From positions 1 through 45,035 of the forward strand of contig CAISPD010000238.1 of assembly GCA_903887275.1 (NCBI GenBank): a stretch of 45,035 bases of DNA, in the 5' to 3' direction. Shown one piece after another: positions 36,947 through 45,035 of the stretch. A program made the position numbers and the translations under genes. Source of the stretch: an uncultured Mucilaginibacter sp. (GTDB taxonomy: Bacteria; Bacteroidota; Bacteroidia; Sphingobacteriales; Sphingobacteriaceae). A model generated the notes under the pieces. The model was not told where the DNA came from. It saw nothing but the letters and a program-made list of their open reading frames with translations, and searched no databases. Position 1 is the first letter of the stretch, and each line of letters begins with the position of its first letter.

Positions 36947-37729
36947 ATGCTAAACGCACCTGAATTACGCACTGTTAACGTAACCCGTTATGTAACACCC
37001 TTACGCGAGGGAGGTTCGCTGCCTGCTATTGCAGAGGCTGATGATGGGTTTTTGTATGTGCTGAAATTTCGCGGAGCAGGGCAGGGGGTTAAGGCTTTGA
37101 TCGCCGAGTTGATTGGCGGTGAGCTTGCACGGGCTTTGGGTTTTAGAGTGCCCGAGATCGTATTTGCAAATCTGGATACAGCCTTTGGGCGGTCAGAACC
37201 AGATGAAGAGATACAGGATTTGTTAAAAGGCAGCGTGGGCCTTAATCTGGCTTTGCATTATCTTTCGGGCGCGATCACATTTGATCCATCCGTTACGAAA
37301 CTCACAGCAAAGCAGGCTTCGCAGATCGTTTGGCTCGATTGCTTGCTTACCAATGTTGACCGCACTCCCCGCAATACCAATATGCTCACCTGGAACAAAG
37401 AGCTTTGGCTTATCGATCATGGGGCGGCCTTATATTTTCATCATTCCTGGGATAACTGGCAGGAGCAGGCCAAGCGACCATTTTTTCAGGTGAAAGATCA
37501 TGTATTGTTGCCCGCGGCGGCAGAATTAGAACAGGTTGATGAAGAGTTCAAAATGATATTAACACCCGAAACCATACGTGCAATAGTTGCGCTTGTGCCC
37601 GATGAATGGATCAAAACTGAATGGCATGAAAGCCCTGATGAAGTGCGCACGGTTTATTCTGGGTTTTTAGAGGCTAGAGTTGCTGCGTCAACTAATTTTG
37701 TAAAGGAGGCGCAAAATGCCCGGGACTGA
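36947..37729 (+). CDS. HipA-like kinase family protein
   Basis: YVLKFRG (possible ATP-binding Lys), LDCLLTNVDRTPRNTNML (HipA-like catalytic loop DRxxxNxN), LIDHGAAL (DFG-like). Confidence 0.83.
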   Translation: MLNAPELRTVNVTRYVTPLREGGSLPAIAEADDGFLYVLKFRGAGQGVKALIAELIGGELARALGFRVPEIVFANLDTAFGRSEPDEEIQDLLKGSVGLNLALHYLSGAITFDPSVTKLTAKQASQIVWLDCLLTNVDRTPRNTNMLTWNKELWLIDHGAALYFHHSWDNWQEQAKRPFFQVKDHVLLPAAAELEQVDEEFKMILTPETIRAIVALVPDEWIKTEWHESPDEVRTVYSGFLEARVAASTNFVKEAQNARD

Positions 37730-38099
37730 ATTGTTTGAATATGCTGTTATACGCATTGTGCCTCAGGTTGAGCGAGAAGAGTTTCTGAATGTTGGTGTGA
37801 TTTTGTATTGCCCTTCAAAAAAGTTCCTCCAATGTTTGTGTTCAATTGATGAGAACAAGCTCTGTGTTTTTTCAAGCCGTGCCAATATTGACGATATCAA
37901 GGCTCATCTCCATTCCTTTGCTCAAATATGCAAAGGTACTGATGATGCGGGCCCTATAGCGCAATTGGATCTGCCTTCACGCTTTCGTTGGTTAACTGCC
38001 ACCCGAAGTACTGTCGTGCAAACATCTAAAGTACATCCGGGTCTTTGTAATGATCCGGCAAAAACGCTTGAAAAATTGTATAGTGAGCAGGTGCTGTAG
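37716..38099 (+). CDS. DUF3037 domain-containing protein
   Basis: ELFEYAVIRIVPQVEREEFLNVGVILYCPSKKFL is the DUF3037 signature; overlaps the HipA-like gene by 14 bp. Confidence 0.87.
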   Translation: MPGTELFEYAVIRIVPQVEREEFLNVGVILYCPSKKFLQCLCSIDENKLCVFSSRANIDDIKAHLHSFAQICKGTDDAGPIAQLDLPSRFRWLTATRSTVVQTSKVHPGLCNDPAKTLEKLYSEQVL

Positions 38100-38137
38100 C
38101 GGCTGAATATTTACCTTTGATCTATAAACCTGAATTA

Positions 38138-38314
38138 ATGGAAACAACTACATTTTACCGTGGTATCGTTGCTGGTTTGTTTATCCTTTCAGCAAGTTTT
38201 GTGGTTAAACATTTCTGGCCCGGTGCCGATCTGATCAATGGGTTTATGAAAGGCATGGGTATTACGCTACTGATCATGCTGCTTATAAATAAATATAAGC
38301 GTAATGCATCCTGA
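38138..38314 (+). CDS. small hydrophobic protein
   Basis: METTTFYRGIVAGLFILSASFVVKHFW...GITLLIMLLINKYKRNAS; two hydrophobic segments. Confidence 0.55.
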   Translation: METTTFYRGIVAGLFILSASFVVKHFWPGADLINGFMKGMGITLLIMLLINKYKRNAS

Positions 38315-38341
38315 GGTAAATTTATCCGAACTATTTTCAGT

Positions 38342-38698
38342 TTAATCCATAAAAAACTGTTGCCTTACGATCTTGCCGGTTCGCACATGGTATAAAGCAA
38401 GTTCTTCCAGAGTTTTTCTTCCTTTATCTTCGATGGTATAATCGATGTAAATACGGATTGAAAAGTAATTGCCTGATATCAAAGGTTCAGAAACCTCCAC
38501 CTTGTGCAAGGTTGCTCTGGCCTGAAACTGTTTTTCCCGCTCGATCAAAGTTATCAGACCCCTGGCGTTCGGCATTATCGTATACAGCGGGTCGATACTT
38601 TCAGTTTCTTCGCCAAAAAGCTCGCGGTAGGCTTCTATAAATTTGTGCTCGCGCAGCAGTGCGACCAGGCGTTCGGCAATATATTGGATAGTTGACAT
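38342..38698 (-). CDS. SnoaL-like/NTF2-fold protein
   Basis: Size, AYRELFGEE..., PLISGNYFSIRIYIDYTIEDKGRKTLEELALYHVRTGKIVRQQFFMD typical of SnoaL-like proteins. Confidence 0.8.
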   Translation of the reverse strand: MSTIQYIAERLVALLREHKFIEAYRELFGEETESIDPLYTIMPNARGLITLIEREKQFQARATLHKVEVSEPLISGNYFSIRIYIDYTIEDKGRKTLEELALYHVRTGKIVRQQFFMD

Positions 38699-38737
38699 GG
38701 TTTGTTTGATCCTATAACGCCTGATCGGGGTTTTTAT

Positions 38738-39190
38738 TTATTTCGACTTTATTTTGACGTAGGTCTCAATGATAATATGATCAATATGTAAACTATCGAT
38801 CTTCTCTACCCCACGTTGCTGAAAGGTGTCATTTTTAACCGTTAGCGTAAAATTAAAATCGTGATTTTCCCACTCCCGCTCGGTACAATATTGCAGGTGT
38901 TCTGTATAGGCATCGTTCGCCAAAGTATAAGTGCCTGAACCAGAATCATAGATGGGTTTATCTGCCTTTTGGGTATTATGAGTAAAAAAAGCAAAATGGT
39001 CGTCATTATATAATTTGATCGTTTCCAGACCATTTTTTGGTGAGGTATCAGTTGTGTCTTTTTTAACGATCGATTTACTGCTAACCAATTTCCACGAACC
39101 ATTTAAAGGTGATTCTGTACTGGCAGGTGCGGTAGGTTTGCAGGATGCCAAAGCCAATACTGCGGCAGAGATAATGAAAAAATAACGCAT
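38738..39190 (-). CDS. lipocalin-like lipoprotein
   Basis: MRYFFIISAAVLALASCKP lipobox; LNGSWKLVSSKSIVKKDT... lipocalin-like start. Confidence 0.65.
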   Translation of the reverse strand: MRYFFIISAAVLALASCKPTAPASTESPLNGSWKLVSSKSIVKKDTTDTSPKNGLETIKLYNDDHFAFFTHNTQKADKPIYDSGSGTYTLANDAYTEHLQYCTEREWENHDFNFTLTVKNDTFQQRGVEKIDSLHIDHIIIETYVKIKSK

Positions 39191-39437
39191 ACAGTTTTCA
39201 GTTTTTGTGCTGTAATATCCGCATATAATTCCGGCAAGGCAAATTTTATTGTAAACCTCTGGCACGACAGAAACATAAATTCAAATGTTCAATTTTGTTT
39301 GTTCTTAATTATTTTAGGAATCTTGAAAGCTATATTTTAAATTTGAGTTTCAATTTATCCGCTGCGTCATGAAAATAGTAGCAGTCCGCATGGCATTGGT
39401 CCCCGGACTTTAATTTCCACACAACCCATTATCAGCC

Positions 39438-40886
39438 ATGAGGCTGAGCAGTTTTCACATTAATTTTTTTTTCATGACAACGTTTCAACCAGCTTCAGGT
39501 AAGCTGAAAAATATAATTACGCTCATTAAACAGTCGCTCACAGGTGGCGACCATGATTTTACCACCGGCAGTATCAGGCGCGCCGTTTTGCTATTGGCAA
39601 TCCCAATGATGCTCGAGATGGTGATGGAGTCCGTATTCGCGTTGGTCGACCTCTTTTTTGTTGGCCACCTGCCTCATAGCAGCTATGCCATACAAACCGT
39701 AGGACTGACCGAATCGGTACTGGCAATTATTTATTCACTGGCGATAAGTATGGGTATGGCTGCCACAGCAGTAGTTGCCCGCCGTATAGGCGAACAGAAT
39801 ACTGTTGAGGCTGGCAAAGCAGGTATGCAGGCAATAAGTATTGCTTTGATCATTAATCTGGTTATCGGCGCGGCTGGCTTTTATTTTGCGACAGATCTGC
39901 TCCGAATAATGGGTGCATCGCCACTAACAGTTCGCCTTGGAGCCAATTTTATGCGTATTATGATGGGCGAGAGCGTCATCATTGTTTTATTGTTTCTGAT
40001 CAACGGCATCTTCCGCGGGGCTGGTAATGCAGCTATCGCCATGCGCAGCTTGCTTATCGCTAATGTTGCAAATACTATACTTTGTCCGCTATGCATCAAT
40101 GTTTTAGGTCTCGGTTTAACAGGAGCTGCCGTAGCAACCACTGTCGGCCGCAGTTTGGGTGTCTGTTACCAGTGCTATCATTTATTTAATGGTAAGCATT
40201 TGTTAAACATACAATTTGCCTACCTCAGGCCACGATGGTTACAAATAAAAGCAATACTTAAAATTGCTTTGCCGGGCATCTTTCAGTTTATGATCTCGTC
40301 ATGCAGCTGGATATTTCTGGCACAGTTGGTTGCACGGGTTGGCGGCGAGCAAGGTTCGGCAGGGTACCAAACTGCCATCCGTATTCTCATCTTTTTTTTA
40401 CTGCCTGCATGGGGTATGAGCAATGCAGCTGCTACCCTGGTAGGGCAAAACCTCGGTGCGGGTCATGCTGAACGCGCTCAGGAAGCTGTATTTAAAACGA
40501 TGCGCTATAACGTAATATATATGGCATGTGTGACAATGATCAGCCTAGCTGCCGGAGACTTTTTAACCGGTTTTTTTACTAATGACCTTCATGTTCGGCA
40601 TGTTGCGGCCATTGCGCTGCGTATCATGAGTCCGGGCTATATCCTGTACGGTATTGCTATGGTTATGATGAGTGCTTTTAATGGGGCTGGCGATACCTGG
40701 TCTACCACTAAACTAAATTTTATCGGTTTTTGGGTATTCCAGGTTCCTTTGGCCTACCTGTTTGCACTCGGATTTCATTGGGGCACTACTGGTGTTTTTC
40801 TTGCTATCCCTATCGCTTATACTTTTATCGCAGTTTCAAGCTATCTGCTTTTTAAAATGGGGAAATGGAAAAAGGTAAAAGTTTAA
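39438..40886 (+). CDS. MATE family efflux transporter
   Basis: LLLAIPMMLEMVMESVFALVDLFFVGHL, MGMAATAVVARRIGE, ATLVGQNLGAGHAERA; true start may be 39474. Confidence 0.94.
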   Translation: MRLSSFHINFFFMTTFQPASGKLKNIITLIKQSLTGGDHDFTTGSIRRAVLLLAIPMMLEMVMESVFALVDLFFVGHLPHSSYAIQTVGLTESVLAIIYSLAISMGMAATAVVARRIGEQNTVEAGKAGMQAISIALIINLVIGAAGFYFATDLLRIMGASPLTVRLGANFMRIMMGESVIIVLLFLINGIFRGAGNAAIAMRSLLIANVANTILCPLCINVLGLGLTGAAVATTVGRSLGVCYQCYHLFNGKHLLNIQFAYLRPRWLQIKAILKIALPGIFQFMISSCSWIFLAQLVARVGGEQGSAGYQTAIRILIFFLLPAWGMSNAAATLVGQNLGAGHAERAQEAVFKTMRYNVIYMACVTMISLAAGDFLTGFFTNDLHVRHVAAIALRIMSPGYILYGIAMVMMSAFNGAGDTWSTTKLNFIGFWVFQVPLAYLFALGFHWGTTGVFLAIPIAYTFIAVSSYLLFKMGKWKKVKV

Positions 40887-41089
40887 GACGAAAAAGACAG
40901 TACTTAAACGAAATATCTAAATTTTTAAATGGTTAGGCATACTTCTGTTGCAGGGTTTGAAATATGCTTTTTATTTTAGATAAGGTACCGCAAAGTGTTC
41001 ATATTCAAATAAGTGTTAATATGTCTAAAATATTTTGTGGAAAGCCAAACATTTGTTATTAACTTTATTAATAGTTAATCCCTGAACTT

Positions 41090-41473
41090 ATGAGTAAGCT
41101 GATAATGATCGACGATGATATGATGCATCACAAGGTTGCCCAGTTAATGTTACGTGAATATGGAAACATTGAAGAGGTGGTTTTGAGTACCGATGCTAAG
41201 GAAACACTCAGCTTTTTGGAACAAAATAAATCTAACACCACAAATTTGCCCGATTATATTTTTCTCGATTTGCAAATGCCGGATTACAGCGGTTGGGATT
41301 TTTTAAAGGGCTATCAGAAAATACATAACTCCCTGCGCAAGGATATCAAGTTATATATTGTTTCTTCTTCAATTGACCCTACTGATATCAAAAGGTCAGA
41401 AGAGTACAAATTTGTAGACTCCTTTGTTCAAAAGCCGCTGACCCGCGAATTTCTGCACAGCCTGGTGGCTTGA
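41090..41473 (+). CDS. stand-alone response regulator (receiver domain only)
   Basis: IMIDDDMMHHKVAQLML, IFLDLQMPDYSGWDFL, YIVSSS, FVQKPL. Confidence 0.92.
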   Translation: MSKLIMIDDDMMHHKVAQLMLREYGNIEEVVLSTDAKETLSFLEQNKSNTTNLPDYIFLDLQMPDYSGWDFLKGYQKIHNSLRKDIKLYIVSSSIDPTDIKRSEEYKFVDSFVQKPLTREFLHSLVA

Positions 41474-41495
41474 TTAAAGCTTATTATGCTTAAAC

Positions 41496-41521
41496 AAAAA
41501 AACCGCTGTCAGGCGGTTTTA
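41496..41521. terminator. intrinsic terminator
   Basis: AAAAAACCGC-TGTCAG-GCGGTTTTAT. Confidence 0.8.
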
Positions 41522-41525
41522 TAAG

Positions 41526-41597
41526 TGTTCCCGAAGAGATTCGAACTCATATCATCAGAACCGGAATCTGACATTCTATCCATTGAACTACGGGAAC
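41526..41597 (-). tRNA. tRNA-Arg (CCG)
   Basis: Minus strand GTTCCCGTAGTTCAATGGATAGAATGTCAGATTCCGGTTCTGATGATATGAGTTCGAATCTCTTCGGGAACA; anticodon loop TTCCGGT. Confidence 0.95.
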
Positions 41598-41693
41598 GTA
41601 ATTCTATTGCAAATATATTATTTAGAATTTAGTGTAGGCACTGGAATCAAAACAAGCCTGATAAATCCCAAATTAGTACTTAAGTCCCGAAAA

Positions 41694-42797
41694 CTATACA
41701 TTGAATCTAAAGTGCATGATGTCCCCATCCTGCACAATATAAGTTTTGCCCTCGATAGCCAGTTTGCCAGCCTCTTTGATTGCCGCTTCTGAGCCATCGT
41801 ATTTTACATAATCTTCGTATTTGATAACCTCGGCACGGATAAAGCCTTTCTCAAAGTCGGTATGGATAACACTTGCAGCTTGTGGTGCAGTAAAACCCCT
41901 GGTGATGGTCCAGGCTCGTACTTCCTGTACCCCGGCTGTAAAGTAAGTTGCCAGGTTAAGTAACCGGTAAGCAGCTTTGATCAGCTTATTTACACCCGAT
42001 TCGGCCAGCCCCAGATCATCCAGAAACATTTGTCGTTCATCAAAACTTTCTAATTGGGCGATCTCAGATTCGATCTGCGCCGAAATGATCAATACTTCGG
42101 CATTTTCGTCTTTTACAGCAGCCTTCACTTGGTCAACATAAGCATTACCTTTGGTAACCGAAGCTTCATCAACGTTGCAAACATAAAGTACCGGTTTTGC
42201 AGTAAGCAGCCATATGTCCTGTATGTATTCCTTATCTTCTTCAGCTACCGGCGCTGTACGTGCCGATTTGCCCTCAAGCAAGTGGTTGCGGTAAATGGTC
42301 AACACATCAAAAGCCTTTTTGGCTTCTTTATCGCCACCAGTTTTTGCCATTTTCTCGATCTTGCTGATCTTTTTTTCGATCGAGTCCAGATCTTTTAGTT
42401 GCAATTCGGTATCAATGATCTCTTTATCACGAATCGGGTCAACAGAACCGTCTACGTGGATCACATTGTCGTTATCGAAACAACGCAATACGTGGATAAT
42501 AGCATTGGTAGCACGAATATTTGCCAGGAACTGGTTACCCAATCCTTCGCCTTTGCTGGCCCCTTTTACCAGTCCCGCAATATCTACGATCTCGATAACG
42601 TTAGGAACAACATTTTTAGGCTCGACAATTTCTACCAGTTTGGTCAAACGCTCATCGGGTACGGTTATTACACCCACGTTAGGCTCTATCGTACAGAACG
42701 GAAAATTTGCCGCCTGAGCCTTGGCATTTGATAAACAATTAAAAAGTGTTGATTTTCCCACATTCGGTAAACCTACTATCCCGCATTGAAGTCCCAT
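41694..42797 (-). CDS. ychF: redox-regulated ATPase YchF (Obg-like GTPase)
   Basis: MGLQCGIVGLPNVGKSTLFNCLSNAKAQAANFPFCTIEPNVG; C-terminal RAWTITRGFTAPQAASVIHTDFEKGFIRAEVI TGS-like domain. Confidence 0.97.
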   Translation of the reverse strand: MGLQCGIVGLPNVGKSTLFNCLSNAKAQAANFPFCTIEPNVGVITVPDERLTKLVEIVEPKNVVPNVIEIVDIAGLVKGASKGEGLGNQFLANIRATNAIIHVLRCFDNDNVIHVDGSVDPIRDKEIIDTELQLKDLDSIEKKISKIEKMAKTGGDKEAKKAFDVLTIYRNHLLEGKSARTAPVAEEDKEYIQDIWLLTAKPVLYVCNVDEASVTKGNAYVDQVKAAVKDENAEVLIISAQIESEIAQLESFDERQMFLDDLGLAESGVNKLIKAAYRLLNLATYFTAGVQEVRAWTITRGFTAPQAASVIHTDFEKGFIRAEVIKYEDYVKYDGSEAAIKEAGKLAIEGKTYIVQDGDIMHFRFNV

Positions 42798-42952
42798 AGT
42801 TATTTCTTATTTTGATGCCAGCAAAAACAAATCAGCAGCCGATCTATATCCTCACACTGCCTCTTTTTGATGCGCTGCTATCGCTAATTCGGGCGCAAAG
42901 ATAGCAGAAAAATGCAGTCTTGCAGTCTTGGGTGTTCCAATTTGCCCTAAAA

Positions 42953-42982
42953 CAAAAAACCCCGCCACTGGCAGGGATTTTT
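42953..42982 (-). terminator. intrinsic terminator of the DUF3276 gene
   Basis: Minus strand AAAATCCCTGCC-AGT-GGCGGGGTTTTTTG. Confidence 0.8.
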
Positions 42983-43003
42983 AAGTTTATAGTTTAGTTT
43001 GAA

Positions 43004-43339
43004 TTAAATGTCGAATGAAAAATCGTCGTCATCGGCAACGGTTTTGGCAACTTCAGGAGCTTCGCTAAATTCATAACGCTTTTCAACTACTTCCTGGTTA
43101 GCTTTAATATAGTCAACCGTTTCTTTCAGGCCTTCGGCAAATTTTTCGAAATCTTCTTTATAAAGGAAAATTTTGTGCTTGATAAATACGCCGTCTTCGA
43201 GCCTCTTTTTACTTTCTGTAATGGTAATATAATAGTCATTTGATCGTGTCGCTTTCACATCAAAAAAATAAGTCCGCTTACCGGCTCTTACCTTTTTTGA
43301 ATGTACTTCCTCACGTTCCCTGTTTTCAAAATCACCCAT
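43004..43339 (-). CDS. DUF3276 family protein (PUR-alpha-like nucleic acid binding)
   Basis: VRAGKRTYFFDVKATRSNDYYITITESKK...HKIFLYKEDFEKFAEGL, PUR repeat pattern. Confidence 0.9.
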   Translation of the reverse strand: MGDFENREREEVHSKKVRAGKRTYFFDVKATRSNDYYITITESKKRLEDGVFIKHKIFLYKEDFEKFAEGLKETVDYIKANQEVVEKRYEFSEAPEVAKTVADDDDFSFDI

Positions 43340-43468
43340 GTTAATAAATTGTAATTAGTTTTTGATCGGCATAAATATAAATAAATTTTCAAAGTACAAG
43401 TATTAAAAACTATATTGTTAGTGGTTTTTGAAACAATAAGGCATATTTTTTTGTGTATTAGTTAAAAA

Positions 43469-45034
43469 TCAGGCGTTTTCTTCTTCTTCCAAAAGTTGTT
43501 TTTCGTATAACTCAAAATACACCTGTTTTCGGGCCATCAGCGTTTCGTGGGTTCCTTGTTCAACAATTTGGCCCTGATCCATTACCAGTATTTTATCGGC
43601 ATTTTTTATCGTAGAAATACGATGCGCAATGATCAAACTTGTTTTGCTTTTCATTAGCCCGCCAAGGTTACGCAGTATCTCTTCCTCGGTGCGGGTATCT
43701 ACTGCCGAAAGGCAATCGTCAAAGATCAAAACCTGTGGATGCCTGAAAATTGCTCTTGCTATAGAGACACGTTGTTTTTGTCCGCCCGAGAGTGTCACAC
43801 CGCGCTCGCCGATCAGCGTTTCAAAACCTTGTTCCAGTTCCATGATATTATCGTAAACCGCAGCATCTTTGGCAGCTTGTTTAATTTTATGCTGCTCATG
43901 TACATCAGCACTAAAGGCAATATTATTAGCGATCGTATCTGAAAATAAAAACACTTCCTGGGGTACGAAGCCAACCTGCGAACGATAACTTTCCAGATTC
44001 AGCTCGTTTACGGGTACATTATCAATATAAATCTGACCGCCGGTACAATCGTACATGCGCATCACCAGATTTGCAATGGTAGTTTTTCCCGAACCTGTGC
44101 GTCCGATGATGGCCACCATTTGTCCGGATTCGGCAGTAAATGATACGTTTTTCAAGGCCTGTATTCCGGTATCCGGATAGCTGAAGGAAACATTTTCAAA
44201 ACGAATTTGCCCATGGATAGAAATCGGAGCAGCCACAGGCGAAACGATATCAGGCTGTTCATCCAAAAATTCGTTTATCCTTTTTTGCGATGCTGCGGCA
44301 CGTTGAATCAACGATGTTACCCAGCCCAGTGCCATTACCGGGAAAGTGAGCATATTTAAATAAACGATGAACTCAGCAATATTGCCGGGCGTGATATTGC
44401 CTTTCATTACCTCAACGCCGCCAATGTACATGACAATAATATTGCTCAAGCCAACCAATAACAACACCAAAGGGTAGAACAAAGCCTGCACTTTAACCAG
44501 TGCCATCGAGTGTGTTTTGTAATTCTCGCTTTCGTTAGCAAAACTTTCACGGACCGAGTCTTCCCTAACATAAGATTTTATTACCCTGATGCCCGAAAAG
44601 TTTTCCTGTACAAAACTCGATAAGGCGGAAAGGCGCTGTTGGATTTTTTCGCTGCGGAAATTGATGATATTATTAACGTAGTAGATAGTTAGCGCCAGTA
44701 TAGGCAGTGGTAACACAGAAAATAGCGTCAGGCGTACGTTTACTGTAAGCATAAAACCGATAGCTATTATAAATAGCGTTATGGTATTAATAGCATACAT
44801 AATACCCGGACCAAGATACATGCGTACGCGGCTAACGTCTTCGGTAACACGGTTCATCAGGTCCCCGGTGTTATGCCGGCGATAAAATGACATGGAAAGT
44901 AGTTGATAATGGGCGTATAGTTCATTCTTCATGTCATATTCGATATGGCGCGACATCAAAATGATGGTTTGACGCATAAAAAACAGGAACACGCCTCTGA
45001 TAAGGTATAAAAGCAATACCAAAAGGCCAAACAA
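43469..45034 (-). CDS. ABC transporter ATP-binding protein/permease (exporter type), truncated at the window edge
   Basis: TM domain plus NBD: IIGRTGSGKTTIANLVMRMY, LSGGQKQRVSIARAIFRHPQVLIFDDCLSAVD; 5' end lies outside the window. Confidence 0.95.
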   Translation of the reverse strand: MFGLLVLLLYLIRGVFLFFMRQTIILMSRHIEYDMKNELYAHYQLLSMSFYRRHNTGDLMNRVTEDVSRVRMYLGPGIMYAINTITLFIIAIGFMLTVNVRLTLFSVLPLPILALTIYYVNNIINFRSEKIQQRLSALSSFVQENFSGIRVIKSYVREDSVRESFANESENYKTHSMALVKVQALFYPLVLLLVGLSNIIVMYIGGVEVMKGNITPGNIAEFIVYLNMLTFPVMALGWVTSLIQRAAASQKRINEFLDEQPDIVSPVAAPISIHGQIRFENVSFSYPDTGIQALKNVSFTAESGQMVAIIGRTGSGKTTIANLVMRMYDCTGGQIYIDNVPVNELNLESYRSQVGFVPQEVFLFSDTIANNIAFSADVHEQHKIKQAAKDAAVYDNIMELEQGFETLIGERGVTLSGGQKQRVSIARAIFRHPQVLIFDDCLSAVDTRTEEEILRNLGGLMKSKTSLIIAHRISTIKNADKILVMDQGQIVEQGTHETLMARKQVYFELYEKQLLEEEENA

Positions 45035-45035
45035 A

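Noticed and set aside
36947-37729. Classical HipBA toxin-antitoxin locus
   Set aside because: No HipB-like HTH gene adjacent; the partner is DUF3037 and lies downstream, and the kinase is shorter than canonical HipA.
39382-39411. AGTCCG...CGGACT inverted repeat upstream of the MATE gene
   Set aside because: Only a 6-bp stem with a long loop and no T-tract; too weak to call a terminator or operator.
42054-42731. Plus-strand ORFs of 110-140 aa opposite ychF
   Set aside because: Antisense to a highly conserved GTPase; overlapping each other in multiple frames, consistent with chance.

Overview
The window reads as a chromosomal segment of a Bacteroidetes genome, probably Sphingobacteriaceae (Mucilaginibacter/Pedobacter-like). 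That assignment is inferred from protein families (T9SS plug/DUF5103, DUF3276, hybrid Reg_prop sensor kinase, GIN-domain protein) and TAnnTTTG-like promoters. It is dense with about 39 supported CDS, 2 tRNAs (Cys-GCA, Arg-CCG), one small CDS missing from the ORF track (6918..7091), several intrinsic terminators and two intergenic repeat tracts. No phage, transposase, CRISPR array or classical defence island is visible. The best leads are: (1) a translationally overlapping HipA-like kinase/DUF3037 pair with no HipB antitoxin (36947..38099); (2) a reduced Anbu-proteasome/transglutaminase operon (16040..17601); (3) a lipoprotein built from two copies of an unrecognised ~100-aa domain (34286..35014); (4) a 1457-aa hybrid histidine kinase with two receiver domains, no DNA-binding output and a 14-residue repeat linker (29857..34230); (5) a cluster of beta-propeller lipoproteins, including a tandem duplication, preceded by a perfect 18-bp hairpin (23768..28494); and (6) a degenerate ~16-nt repeat tract between mgtC-like and DEAD-box genes (22205..22395). 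All function calls come from motif recognition by eye; no database search was run.
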